Assembly: GCA_018433835.1 (NCBI GenBank) | Contig: JAHDQM010000018.1 | Coordinates: 1-64,000 of the forward strand | DNA length: 64,000 nt | Direction of reading: 5' to 3' | Source: Methanoculleus sp. | Lineage (GTDB): Archaea; Halobacteriota; Methanomicrobia; Methanomicrobiales; Methanoculleaceae | Shown: piece by piece, positions 6,927 to 15,733 of the stretch | Layout of the letters: each line of letters starts with the position of its first letter | How positions within the stretch are numbered: position 1 is the stretch's first letter | The notes under the pieces: model-generated | Told to the model about the DNA's origin: nothing | Seen by the model: the letters and a program-made list of their open reading frames with translations, nothing else | The model's database searches: none | Position numbers and translations under genes: made by a program

Positions 6927-8192
6927 ATGTCTGATATTCCTGAGGGTTATAAATTAACGAAGGCAGGGGTTATCCCAGAGGAGTGGTATGAAGGAACTGT
7001 GTCCGATCTCTTCCATGTTGTCACAGGGACTACTCCCTCAACATCTTCGCCTGAATACTGGGAAGACGGCACTCTATTGTGGATTACTCCCACCGATCTA
7101 AGTACGAATAATGGCCAGCTTTATATCTTCAATTGTGAGAGGAAAATCACAGATTCCGCAGTTCGGGACTATAATTTAAATCGCCTTCCAGTAGGATCGA
7201 TAATCGTCTCAACTAGGGCACCTGTTGGATATGTGGCACTCAACAGAAAAGTGGCTTATATTAATCAGGGCTGTAAGGGTCTAATTCCCAAAGAGAATGT
7301 CTCAGGAACGGAAGTCTATTACAGTTACTACTTGAAATCTAGAACTTCCGAACTGACTCGAGTGAGCGGGGGAAGTACGTTCAAGGAACTGTCGAAGCAA
7401 TCCCTCGAGTCGTTCCCCATACCTATCCCTCAGAATAATGAGCGTAGGAGAATTGCCACCATCCTCTCCGCCGTCGACGCCGCCATCACTGCCACCGACG
7501 AGGTCATCGCAAAGACTGAAGAACTGAAGCGGGGCCTCATGCAGGTTCTCCTCGTGAAGGGCGTCGACGAAGATGGAAGGGTGCGGTCTGAGGAGACGCA
7601 CACATTCTGCGAGAAAAAGGTGGGCTCGAAGACGCTTAAATTCCCAGAATCTTGGAAATTTAAAAATATGGGCGATGTAATTACTCTTAAAAGAGGCTAC
7701 GATCTCCCTTCAGATGAAAGGGTTGCTGGAGAGGTCCCTGTTATCTCCTCTTCTGGTGTATCTGGTTATCACCAGGAGGCAAAAGTTTGCGGACCCAGTG
7801 TTGTAACAGGGCGTTATGGAACACTTGGAGAAGTTTTCTTTATTGAAAGAGATTTCTGGCCCCTGAATACGACGTTGTATGTTTGTAATTTTAAAGATAA
7901 TGATCCCAAATTTATCAGTTACTTTTTGAAACTACACCTGGCAGCGTATCAGAGTGATGCGTTGTCGATTCCTGGAATAAACAGAAATTTCGTGCATAGA
8001 TTGCCCTGTGCTGTTCCTCCCCCCCCCGAACAGCACCATATCGCCGCCGTCCTCTCCACCATCGACCGAGACCTCGCCGCCGAGCGCGATCACCGCGCCC
8101 GCCTCCAGACTCTCAAGAAGGGTCTCATGCAGGACCTTCTCACCGGGCGGAAGCGGGTGCCCCTCAATGGAGGTGAGGGCCACGACGCATGA
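6927..8192 (+). CDS. hsdS: Type I restriction-modification specificity subunit HsdS
   Basis: 421 residues with two target-recognition domains, so it recognises a bipartite DNA site and docks HsdM and HsdR. TRD1 spans about residues 10-165 and ends at the first conserved repeat (NNERRRIATILSAVDAAI...LKRGLMQVLL). TRD2 spans about 215-360 and ends at the second (PPPPEQHHIAAVLSTIDRDL...LKKGLMQDLLTGRKRVP). The start MSDIPEGYKLTKAGVIPEEW is family-like and lies nine bases after gggggag; ATG 6921 and GTG 6903 are alternatives. TRDs are AT-rich and the repeats GC-rich, as expected for exchanged TRDs. A run of nine C lies at the second junction. It overlaps the HEPN-like gene by 26 bases. Confidence 0.95.
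   Translation: MSDIPEGYKLTKAGVIPEEWYEGTVSDLFHVVTGTTPSTSSPEYWEDGTLLWITPTDLSTNNGQLYIFNCERKITDSAVRDYNLNRLPVGSIIVSTRAPVGYVALNRKVAYINQGCKGLIPKENVSGTEVYYSYYLKSRTSELTRVSGGSTFKELSKQSLESFPIPIPQNNERRRIATILSAVDAAITATDEVIAKTEELKRGLMQVLLVKGVDEDGRVRSEETHTFCEKKVGSKTLKFPESWKFKNMGDVITLKRGYDLPSDERVAGEVPVISSSGVSGYHQEAKVCGPSVVTGRYGTLGEVFFIERDFWPLNTTLYVCNFKDNDPKFISYFLKLHLAAYQSDALSIPGINRNFVHRLPCAVPPPPEQHHIAAVLSTIDRDLAAERDHRARLQTLKKGLMQDLLTGRKRVPLNGGEGHDA
8008..8036 (+). repeat. Nine-C tract flanked by a 9-bp inverted repeat inside hsdS
   Basis: Bases 8019-8027 are nine consecutive C. They are flanked by gtgctgttc (8008-8016) and its exact complement gaacagcac (8028-8036). The tract encodes the PPPP of the second conserved HsdS junction. 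Slippage by one or two C would shift the frame before the C-terminal helices. Confidence 0.85.
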
Positions 8193-9174
8193 AGGAAAAG
8201 GGGACGGCGATACCGTCTCCTTCCCCGACCGCCTCCTCTTCATGGCCATGGAAGACCTCGACGCCTCCATCCTCCTTTATGAGGCAGGCCACTACCCCCA
8301 GGCGGTCTTCCTCCTCCAGCAGGCGGTCGAGAAAGCGCCGAAGTCCTTCGGATTCTTTTTTGAAATTATTACAGAGAAGGAGGCGGTTAAATACGTCCGG
8401 CACCAACCGCTAAATCTCGTGAAAAAAACGCACACAAAACTTGTTGGTTATATCAATGAGGTGAATGCATCCACACAAAATATACCCGAATTCAAGGTAA
8501 GACTCGCAGCTATAGGTCTTGATCTACCGACGCTGGAAAAAACAATCAAACCGCTGATCCACAAAATCAGTGAATATTTGCGAACATTGGAAGATTATGA
8601 TCTTACAGATAGTGATATTCAAAAAATTATTGCTGATCTCGGCGATAAATCAACATTACTGGATCTTATAATCCAGAAAAATCTCGATGAGGGCGTACAA
8701 GAAAAAGATTACATAGAGCTTAAAGAGCAACTAATCACTGCATATACTGATAGTATCATCGCTAAGGATATCCCTGAAGCACAGAAAACCGAATGGCTTC
8801 AAAATCTGCAAGCATCACTCCCGGAAATCATCCCCTCAAAAGAACGACTGGAATATTTTATTCTAATGGCGGTTACATGCGTTGAAGCGGTACATCTTTT
8901 GTTCCAACTTGCCCGAATAACCGCCCCACATGCTGAAAGGGCGCGGTACCCTGATTCAGAGGAACTTTTTGACCCCCTCGACTACTACATCCCGGACCGC
9001 CCCATCATTGCTGCTCTCCCTGAACTGCACACCTACACCTGGATCGCCCTCGAACGCCTCGATCACCTCTACAACCTCATCGAAACTGTGGCACCTGAAG
9101 AAGCCGGAGAGACTGCCGTACCGATCCATGACCCCTGCACGACATCCTCCACGCACCCGGAGGACCGTCCATGA
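8167..9174 (+). CDS. HEPN-like domain protein between hsdS and hsdR
   Basis: 335 residues from ATG 8167; GTG 8173 and ATG 8242 also fit. The N-terminus AMEDLDASILLYEAGHYPQAVFLLQQAVEKA is a typical HEPN first helix pair, followed by YVRHQP, the likely position of an R-x-H-type element. The C-terminal region (EYFILMAVTCVEAVHLLFQLARI, then LHTYTWIALERLDHLYNLIETV) may be the other half of the fold. HEPN proteins are often RNases or toxins; catalysis is unproven here. Residues about 60-255 are encoded by AT-rich DNA with Lys/Ile/Asp-rich codons, while both ends match the GC-rich neighbours, suggesting a replaced central segment. It overlaps hsdS (26 bases) and hsdR (ATGA). Confidence 0.72.
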   Translation: MEVRATTHEGKGDGDTVSFPDRLLFMAMEDLDASILLYEAGHYPQAVFLLQQAVEKAPKSFGFFFEIITEKEAVKYVRHQPLNLVKKTHTKLVGYINEVNASTQNIPEFKVRLAAIGLDLPTLEKTIKPLIHKISEYLRTLEDYDLTDSDIQKIIADLGDKSTLLDLIIQKNLDEGVQEKDYIELKEQLITAYTDSIIAKDIPEAQKTEWLQNLQASLPEIIPSKERLEYFILMAVTCVEAVHLLFQLARITAPHAERARYPDSEELFDPLDYYIPDRPIIAALPELHTYTWIALERLDHLYNLIETVAPEEAGETAVPIHDPCTTSSTHPEDRP

Positions 9175-12125
9175 CCCGCGACCCCAAAGAACTGACGGAG
9201 GTCGAGAACCCGGCCGTCGAGGTGCTCGCCCGCCACCTCGGCTGGACCGAACGTACGGCCCGCGAGGCCGACGCCCTCCGGCCTTCCCGTAAGGAGCCGG
9301 TCCTCGTCGGCCTCCTCAAGCAGAAGATCCGGGACCTTAACCCCTGGATCTCAGAGGAGAACATCGACCGGGTCGTCTACCAGCTCACCAGCATCCCGGT
9401 CGCCTCCATCCTCGAAGCCAACGAGAAGATCCACGTCATGCTCGACCTCGGCGCCACCGTCCTGCAGGACCTCGGCGACGGCTGGGGCGAGCGGAGCCGG
9501 ACCGTCCGGCTCATCGACTATGAGAAGATCGAAAACAACGACTTCACCGCCGTCAGGCAGTACTCCGTCGAACACTACACCGAATGCATCCCCGACATCG
9601 TCCTGTTTGTCAATGGCATCCCCATCGGCGTCGTCGAGTGCAAGAGCCCCTACATCACCAGGGCGATGGCCGAGGCTCTCAAACAGCTCAACCGCTACCA
9701 GGAGAACGGCTCCGGGTTCAGGAACCAGGGCTGCCCGCAGCTCTTCAGGACCGCCCAGTTCCTCATCGCCACGCACGGCACGGTCGCCAGATTCGGGACG
9801 AACTACACCCCCCCGCGCCACTGGTCGGAGTGGAAAGACCCCTGGCCGTTGACCCTTGAGGATCTCACCCTCACCCTCGGCAGACTCCCCACCTCCCAGG
9901 ACGCCCTGCTCTTCGGGACCTGCTCGAAGAAGAATCTCCTCGACCTCATCCAGAACTGCACCGTCTTCGAGCGTGAAGACGGCCGGGTGGTCAAGAAAGT
10001 GGCAAAATACCCGCAGTTCCGCGCCACCAATAAGGTCCTCGCGCAGGTCACCGCTCCCGAGCGCAGGGGCGGCTTTGTCTGGCACTGGCAGGGGAGCGGC
10101 AAGAGCCTCACCATGGAGTTCACCGCCGTCAAACTCCGGCGGAACAAGGCGCTCGCCAACCCGACCATCGTCGTCGTCACCGACAGGACCGACCTCGACC
10201 AGCAGATCCATGGCACCTTCCTCCACTGCGGTTTCCCCAACCCCGTCAATGCGGCGAGCGCCGCCGACCTCAAGGAGACCCTCTCCCGCCCCGTCGGTCA
10301 GACCGTCATGACCACCATCCAGAAGTTCCAGGACGCCGCTGAGGTCTACCCCACCCTCACTGAGGAGAGAAACATCTTCGTCCTCGTCGACGAGGCGCAC
10401 CGCAGCCAGTACACCATTCTCGCCGCCAACATGCGCAAGGCCCTTCCGAACGCCTGCTTCATCGGGTTCACCGGCACCCCCATCTCCCAGAAGAAGCGTG
10501 ACACCTTCGCCGAGTTCGGCCCCTGCATCGACCGGTACGATCACCGGCAGTCGGTCAAAGACGGAATTACCGTCCCGATCTACTACGAAGGCAGGATGTC
10601 GAAACTCTCCGTCACCGGGAACAACCTCAAAGACCTCTCAGAGCACCTCTTTGCCGGCTATTCCGGGGAGCAGCGGGCGAAGCTCATGAGGAAGTATGTC
10701 ACCAAAACCGCTATCGCCGTCGCCCCGGAACGGATCAGGCGGATCAGCGAGGACCTGCTTGAACATTACCGGACCCGGATCGAGCCCAACGGTTTCAAGG
10801 CCCAGATAGTCGCCCCCAACCGGCTCGGGGCCATCCGGTACAAGGAGGCGCTCGACGCCCTCGGCAGGCACGACTCTGCAGTCCTCATCTCCAGGATGCA
10901 CAACGACAAGGAGCAATACAAACCCTATCACACCTCCAGGACAGAGGAGCAGGAGATCATTCGCCGGTATAAGGAGGAGGACGACCCGAAGATCATCATC
11001 GTCTGCGACAAGCTCATCACCGGCTTCGACGCCCCACGGGAGCAGGTGATGTACCTCGACAGCCCCCTCAAGGAGCATACTCTCCTCCAGGCCATGGGTC
11101 GGGTGAACCGCCGGTATAAGGGCAAGAGTTATGGCCTTGTGGTCGATTATTGGGGTCTTGGCGGCGCTCTCCAGGATGCTCTCAGCATGTATGACGACAG
11201 CGACGTCGAAGGCATGGTTCACACCGACTTCAAGAGGGAGATCCTCCCCAACCTCCAGGCAGCCCACCGTGCCGCCATGAACTTCTTTGCACCCGTGCCG
11301 AGGATGAATCGGAAGGAAGACTACAAACAGGCCTGCATCCTCTACCTTAAGCCTGAGGACTACCGGATCTCCTTTGACCAGGTATTCAAACAGTTCTCGC
11401 AGTACCTCGACATGCTCCTCCCCGACCCCGAAGCGCTGCGCTATGTGCCTGACCTCAAGTGGCTCGCCGACATCCGCATCGGGGCGCGGAACATGTTCTG
11501 CGAGGACGACGACCCGATTGAGGACATTGAGGCAAAGGTGCGGAAGTTCATCGATGACCATGTCCGGGCCGACGGAGTCACCAGCGTCTTTGAGCCGGTA
11601 TCCGTCTATTCGACGGATTTCGAGGCCGAAGTGGGACGGCTCGGCTCGGACGATGCCAGGGCCAGCATGATCGAGCACGCCATCAAACGGGAGATCCATC
11701 TTAAACTTGAAGAGGACCCGATCTTTTACGAGTCTTTGCTGGACCGCCTGAACAGGATATTACAGGAGTACGAGCAGCAGCAGATCGGCAACGCAGAACG
11801 CCTCGCCCGGCTTACCACAGTCCTCGACGATGCCAGGAATCCGCAAAGGCATGCCGGGACCCTTGGCCTCGACCCTGAAGTCGCACCCTTCTATCTGGTG
11901 ATGGCAGTGGAGATCGAGAACCCGGAACCTCTCAAGGCGGCGGCGACGGATATCTGCGCGGTCATCAGGGAGCACGCAGTGATCGACTGGCAGCAGAAAG
12001 AGAACACCAGGCGGGTGATGCGTCAGAACATCAAGAGGGTCCTCCGGTCGGTCGGGTATCCTCAGGACAGGATCCAGGACATGGCGGTCCGCCTCATCGA
12101 ACTGGCCGCACGGAGGTACCGGTGA
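9171..12125 (+). CDS. hsdR: Type I restriction endonuclease subunit HsdR
   Basis: 984 residues, full length. The N-terminal PD-(D/E)xK nuclease reads IPDIVLFVNGIPIGVVECKSP (about residues 140-160). The superfamily 2 helicase core follows: Walker A HWQGSGKSLTM, DEAH box VLVDEAHRSQY, motif III FTGTPIS, and motif VI QAMGRVNRRYKGK. A helical C-terminal region binds the HsdM-HsdS core. The enzyme translocates DNA with ATP and cuts unmodified DNA at a distance. It overlaps the HEPN-like gene upstream by ATGA and the YgjP-type gene downstream by GTGA (12122-12125), so it ends a continuous operon. No inactivating change is visible. Confidence 0.97.
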   Translation: MTRDPKELTEVENPAVEVLARHLGWTERTAREADALRPSRKEPVLVGLLKQKIRDLNPWISEENIDRVVYQLTSIPVASILEANEKIHVMLDLGATVLQDLGDGWGERSRTVRLIDYEKIENNDFTAVRQYSVEHYTECIPDIVLFVNGIPIGVVECKSPYITRAMAEALKQLNRYQENGSGFRNQGCPQLFRTAQFLIATHGTVARFGTNYTPPRHWSEWKDPWPLTLEDLTLTLGRLPTSQDALLFGTCSKKNLLDLIQNCTVFEREDGRVVKKVAKYPQFRATNKVLAQVTAPERRGGFVWHWQGSGKSLTMEFTAVKLRRNKALANPTIVVVTDRTDLDQQIHGTFLHCGFPNPVNAASAADLKETLSRPVGQTVMTTIQKFQDAAEVYPTLTEERNIFVLVDEAHRSQYTILAANMRKALPNACFIGFTGTPISQKKRDTFAEFGPCIDRYDHRQSVKDGITVPIYYEGRMSKLSVTGNNLKDLSEHLFAGYSGEQRAKLMRKYVTKTAIAVAPERIRRISEDLLEHYRTRIEPNGFKAQIVAPNRLGAIRYKEALDALGRHDSAVLISRMHNDKEQYKPYHTSRTEEQEIIRRYKEEDDPKIIIVCDKLITGFDAPREQVMYLDSPLKEHTLLQAMGRVNRRYKGKSYGLVVDYWGLGGALQDALSMYDDSDVEGMVHTDFKREILPNLQAAHRAAMNFFAPVPRMNRKEDYKQACILYLKPEDYRISFDQVFKQFSQYLDMLLPDPEALRYVPDLKWLADIRIGARNMFCEDDDPIEDIEAKVRKFIDDHVRADGVTSVFEPVSVYSTDFEAEVGRLGSDDARASMIEHAIKREIHLKLEEDPIFYESLLDRLNRILQEYEQQQIGNAERLARLTTVLDDARNPQRHAGTLGLDPEVAPFYLVMAVEIENPEPLKAAATDICAVIREHAVIDWQQKENTRRVMRQNIKRVLRSVGYPQDRIQDMAVRLIELAARRYR

Positions 12126-12850
12126 TGACCGGGACCGGGGCCATACAGTTTGGGACGACAACGATCCGGTATACCATCTCCTTCAGCCCCCGGCGAAAAA
12201 AGGCGGCGATTGCGGTCTATCCGGATACGAATGTGGCCGTGACGGTCCCGACCGGCACGACCCACGACTCGGTGCGGGATCTCGTCCAGAAGAAGGCTTC
12301 CTGGATCCTGGAGCAGATCGGGGTATTCGAGCACCTTGCCATGTTCGACGCCTCGAAGAAGTATGTCGGCGGTGAGACGTTTCTCTACCTGGGACGGCAG
12401 TATCGGCTGAAGATCACCGCCGGTGGGAAGAAGCCGTCTGTAAAACTTGTGGGTGGGTACTTTGAGGTGACAGTACCTGAGGACGTGCACCCTGAGACAG
12501 ACCTGATCAGGTGTATTCTCTGTACCTGGTACAAGGAACATGCCATGCAGAAGGTGCGTGAGGCGGTGCGGACCTATGCTCAGAGGCTCCACCTTGATTC
12601 TCCGAAGGTGGCAATCCGGCACCAGTTGAAACGATGGGGGAGTTGCACGAAGGACGGTACGCTCAACATCAATCTTCTGATTATCATGGCGCCGATGACG
12701 CTGATTGAGTACGTGGTGGCCCATGAACTCTGCCACCTCCGGTACAAGGACCATTCCTCCGAGTTCTGGGACCTGCTCCGGCTGGTGATGCCGGATTATG
12801 AGATCAGAAAGGAGAGGTTACGGAAGGAGGGGTGGAGGTATGTGCTGTGA
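12122..12850 (+). CDS. YgjP-type (DUF45) zinc metallopeptidase
   Basis: 242 residues. The C-terminal zinc site reads VVAHELCHLRYKDHSSEFWDLL, the HExxH signature with a downstream acidic residue typical of the YgjP/WLM-related family. Before it lies the family phrase RWGSCTKDGTLNINLLIIMAP. The N-terminal region (IRYTISFSPRRKKAAIAVYPDTNVAVTVP) is the usual beta-rich part. Substrates are unknown for most members. The gene overlaps hsdR by GTGA, and such peptidases commonly follow hsdR in prokaryotic restriction loci, so it is probably a functional accessory of the system. It starts at GTG 12122 or ATG 12125. Confidence 0.9.
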   Translation: MMTGTGAIQFGTTTIRYTISFSPRRKKAAIAVYPDTNVAVTVPTGTTHDSVRDLVQKKASWILEQIGVFEHLAMFDASKKYVGGETFLYLGRQYRLKITAGGKKPSVKLVGGYFEVTVPEDVHPETDLIRCILCTWYKEHAMQKVREAVRTYAQRLHLDSPKVAIRHQLKRWGSCTKDGTLNINLLIIMAPMTLIEYVVAHELCHLRYKDHSSEFWDLLRLVMPDYEIRKERLRKEGWRYVL

Positions 12851-12874
12851 GTGATCGAAACCTCATGCTTCTAG

Positions 12875-12988
12875 GCGCCCCCCCATGTCGCAGCGATGAT
12901 CGAGTTCTATATCGATACGATCATCGCTGAAGATGCGGAGGGGGTGCGCATCCCTGGTATCACGGTCGTCAACCCTTACCGGGTGTGA
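12875..12988 (+). pseudogene. Short 3'-end gene remnant at the island edge
   Basis: A 37-codon open stretch directly follows an in-frame TAG (12872) and ends at TGA 12986. From ATG 12896 it encodes 30 residues beginning MIEFYIDTIIAEDAEG and ending GITVVNPYRV. It looks like the end of a folded protein (acidic helix, then a short strand) rather than random frame, but I cannot name the family. It may be the tail of a chromosomal gene cut when the island entered. No ribosome site is evident. Confidence 0.3.
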
Positions 12989-13030
12989 GCACCTCCTGTC
13001 CGGCCGCAGTTGCTTGCCCGTCCGGGTGCC

Positions 13031-14104
13031 TCACCCCCGCCTCCCCTCCCGGATAAGAACCCTCCACCGGTGCAGCATCCGTCGGAGGCCGGCGGTCCCG
13101 ACAGGCGCCGGGTACGGGAAGGGGATTGCCGTACCGTCCGGGACGACGGCAAGATCGAGAGTTTCGGCGCATTCGGTGCAGATGGCCTCCGCGCCCGGAT
13201 CGCCCTTGAGCATGGGGTGAGGGGACTGGAAGCGTACCCTGCTGCCGGCGATGTCGGCGAACCCTGCAAGCATCGCGGCCTGGCAGGCGCGCTCCTCCTC
13301 GACGGCGGCCGAGGCGTCGATGCCGCAGATCCGGCCGACATCTTCGAGGAACCGGCACGTCCCGTCAAGGCCGGCCGGGAACGAGTCCACGTAGGGCGTG
13401 CCGAGCCTCCGCTCAAGGTCTTCCCCGACCGGCCGGAGCGCCGGTTCCCGGAGGATGTTTACGACGGCAGAGCCGAGGCGTTCGATATCCCGGGTCTCGA
13501 TCCCCCGCACGAACCGGAGGTTGACCCCGATGCCGAGCAGGCCGAGGAGGCGCGCGATCTCGGCTGCGTTCTCGTCGACGCCGTACTCCAGGTTCTTCTC
13601 ACCGACCAGGTTTGCCGAGAGGGTCGCCTCAGCCACCGGCCGGGCGAGCGAGGCGACGGTGGAGAGGGCGTTTCTGATGCCGGTCTCAAAGACCCCGCCG
13701 AGAAACCCTGCGGTGGGCACGGCGATCACCGGGATGCCCCGGTCTTTCGCACAGACGGCCTCGGTGTCGTCCCCTATCGTCTCGACGATGCAGGTCGAGA
13801 GAACAAAGACGGAGGCGGGCGCGGGCGAGAGCGAGAGCGCCCGCGCCAGGGTCTTTTCCAGCGCCTCTTCGCCGCCGAAGATGATGCCGTTCTCCGTAAG
13901 GCGGGTGGAGAGGAGGCGGGGGACTTCGAGCCGGTCGTTCGAGAGCAATGTGGCGTGAAGGAGGGAGAAGTTATGGTGCGTGCATCCCGCCGGACCGTGG
14001 ATGACGCAGACGGCGTCCCGTACCTCCGTGAGCACCGAGAGCGCCCCGGTCAGGGTGCACCCCTCAAACCTGGACGAATTCGAGGGCGAAGGATTCGAGC
14101 TCAT
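13031..14104 (-). CDS. cfbD: Nitrogenase-like subunit D, probable Ni-sirohydrochlorin a,c-diamide reductive cyclase CfbD
   Basis: 357 residues from the ATG at 14104. It is a NifD/K-like protein: [16 protein letters not shown] carries the cluster-binding Cys region, [16 protein letters not shown] the second conserved Cys, and [14 protein letters not shown] the next strand. CfbD with CfbC reduces Ni-sirohydrochlorin a,c-diamide during F430 synthesis for methyl-coenzyme M reductase. The frame is open further upstream, but homology begins at [12 protein letters not shown], so the start at 14104 (41 bases inside cfbC) is preferred. The size and the pairing with a NifH-like gene, without other nif genes, favour CfbD over true nitrogenase; another nitrogenase-like homologue is the alternative. 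Confidence 0.72.
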   Translation of the reverse strand: MSSNPSPSNSSRFEGCTLTGALSVLTEVRDAVCVIHGPAGCTHHNFSLLHATLLSNDRLEVPRLLSTRLTENGIIFGGEEALEKTLARALSLSPAPASVFVLSTCIVETIGDDTEAVCAKDRGIPVIAVPTAGFLGGVFETGIRNALSTVASLARPVAEATLSANLVGEKNLEYGVDENAAEIARLLGLLGIGVNLRFVRGIETRDIERLGSAVVNILREPALRPVGEDLERRLGTPYVDSFPAGLDGTCRFLEDVGRICGIDASAAVEEERACQAAMLAGFADIAGSRVRFQSPHPMLKGDPGAEAICTECAETLDLAVVPDGTAIPFPYPAPVGTAGLRRMLHRWRVLIREGRRG

Positions 14105-14882
14105 CCATCTCGAGGGGTGTGGGGATACTCGTCGTTTCGTTCCGGTATATCGTGCGTGCAAGTTCCTGGTAGATCGCCGCCTGGTCCGATTCGGGGGCGT
14201 ACTCGACGACCGTCTGCTTCTGCAGTTCCGCAACCTGCACGACCCGGGACCGGGGGATGTAGGCGATGAGCCGGGAGTTGATCCGGCGGGCGAACTCCTC
14301 CACCAGTTCCCGTTCTCCTTCGATGTTCTTTGCGTTGCAGATCACGCCGCCGAGCGTACACCAGCTCCGAACCCGGCGCGAGAGGCGGGCGATGGCTTTT
14401 GCGATGTTGTTTGCCGCGTAGACGGACATCAGCTCGCCTGAGGTGACCAGGTAGACCTCCTGCGCGTATCCCTCGCGCATCGGCATCGCAAACCCGCCGC
14501 AGACGACATCCCCGAGAACGTCGTAGACGATCACGTCGCCTTTGAGGGCGTCAAGGCGTTCGAGGAGCTGGAACGTCGCGATGATGCCCCGGCCGGCGCA
14601 GCCGATCCCCGGCTCAGGCCCGCCGGCCTCCACGCAGCGCACCCCCCGGAACCCCTCGTAGACCACATCGTCGGCGGTGATGTTCTCGTCCCCGCACTCC
14701 CGGATGAGGTCGAGGACCGTCGGGATCCAGGTCCCGTGCATCAGCATGCGGGTGCTGTCGTGCTTCGGATCGCAGCCGATCTGCAGGATATCGAGCCCCT
14801 CTCCTGCGAGTGCCGCCGACAGGTTTGCTGCAGTGGTGGATTTCCCGATTCCCCCCTTCCCGTAGAGGGCGATCTGTTTCAT
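14064..14882 (-). CDS. cfbC: NifH-like ATPase, probable CfbC
   Basis: 272 residues. P-loop [19 protein letters not shown] is at residues 7-25. The two Cys that hold the bridging 4Fe-4S cluster are in [10 protein letters not shown] and [17 protein letters not shown]. The DPKHDS switch is intact. It is the ATP-dependent electron donor to CfbD in F430 synthesis, acting in the cytoplasm. The 3' end overlaps the cfbD start, so the pair is co-translated. A TATA-like catatatag lies near 14944-14951 on the minus strand. No nifD/K/E/N genes are near, which argues against nitrogen fixation. Confidence 0.82.
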   Translation of the reverse strand: MKQIALYGKGGIGKSTTAANLSAALAGEGLDILQIGCDPKHDSTRMLMHGTWIPTVLDLIRECGDENITADDVVYEGFRGVRCVEAGGPEPGIGCAGRGIIATFQLLERLDALKGDVIVYDVLGDVVCGGFAMPMREGYAQEVYLVTSGELMSVYAANNIAKAIARLSRRVRSWCTLGGVICNAKNIEGERELVEEFARRINSRLIAYIPRSRVVQVAELQKQTVVEYAPESDQAAIYQELARTIYRNETTSIPTPLEMDELESFALEFVQV

Positions 14883-15112
14883 TGTTTTTACTATGCGCTT
14901 GCATGGGTAATTAGGTGTTGGATGGGGTTCATGCCCTTGAACTATATATGCTTTGTTGCAGCCGAATCCGCATATCTGAAAAGTCCTTTTCCTGAAGTGC
15001 GAGAGTACCTGTTCGATTTTAATAATCAGACGTTTATAATTTGTTTTTTAAAACTAGAAAAGTATATATTAAACTGTTTGAAACTCTTTGTCCTGCAGAG
15101 GGAAAACGAGCC
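14883..15112. promoter_or_regulatory. Divergent AT-rich promoter region, cfbC and the secreted-protein gene
   Basis: 230 bases between two outward-facing genes. A minus-strand TATA-like element lies near 14944-14951 for cfbC. A plus-strand agtatatatta at about 15060-15070 is placed for initiation near 15092, a short leader before ATG 15113. The segment is much more AT-rich than the genes around it. Confidence 0.5.
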
Positions 15113-15733
15113 ATGGACCCACGATTCCGATCACGGTTGATTGCGGCGATTGTTCTCATTGTCGTCGTTTGTTCGGCCTTCTCAGTGAGCCCGGTTGCCG
15201 GTTTTCGTCTGGAGAACAGGGATGGGAGCGGCACCGAAGCGGCACTTGCGGAGGCTCTGGTGCTACAGCAGAGCACCAAGATTAGAGAAGAGTTTATGGA
15301 GAACCTCACTGTCTACATCGACAGCAGGAACGAGTTGTTCAGGCGGCAGGACATGTCCGGGGACGTGAGCGGCCTCTATGTCCCCGAGGAGAACGCCATC
15401 TACATCCGGTCGGACAGGGACCCGGCGCGAGCCGACGAGGTTTTTGTCCAGCAGGTGGGCTACCGCGTCTATCACACGATGGGGTTTGGGGAGAGTAATG
15501 CGTTTGCGGCGCTTGCCGAAAACCCGGGCACCTACCTGGCCCGGATCACCGCACCCGCCGGTGAGGAGAGGGAGGCGGCGATCTTTGCCGAGGCCTTCAT
15601 GCTCTACCACACCTCCCCGGAGGTCCTGAAGAAGTACGCCCCGGAGATTCACACCTACATTGACCTGCTCGTCAAGAACGGCGGGGACAGGGCGACGGTG
15701 GACGACCTGTACCTGAATGACCTGCCGGAGTAA
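15113..15733 (+). CDS. Secreted or membrane-anchored hypothetical protein
   Basis: 206 residues from ATG 15113; the frame is open 24 codons further upstream but overlaps the TATA element. Residues 5-28 form a hydrophobic signal segment (LIAAIVLIVVVCSAFSVSPVAG), so the protein is exported or anchored. The mature part includes LYVPEENAIYIRSDRDP, QQVGYRVYHTMGF and EAAIFAEAFMLYHTSPEVLKKYAPEIHTYIDLL, a layout that recalls zinc-peptidase-like folds but without a clear HExxH motif. No function is assigned. A T-rich terminator follows at about 15745. It faces trkH tail to tail. Confidence 0.75.
   Translation: MDPRFRSRLIAAIVLIVVVCSAFSVSPVAGFRLENRDGSGTEAALAEALVLQQSTKIREEFMENLTVYIDSRNELFRRQDMSGDVSGLYVPEENAIYIRSDRDPARADEVFVQQVGYRVYHTMGFGESNAFAALAENPGTYLARITAPAGEEREAAIFAEAFMLYHTSPEVLKKYAPEIHTYIDLLVKNGGDRATVDDLYLNDLPE

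Noticed and set aside
9351-10544. 397-codon frame antisense to hsdR
   Set aside because: Shadow of a complete helicase gene, composed mainly of Gly/Asp/Glu.
13031-14882. Nitrogenase (nifHD) operon
   Set aside because: Only a NifH-like and one NifD/K-like gene are present and both fit CfbC/CfbD better.
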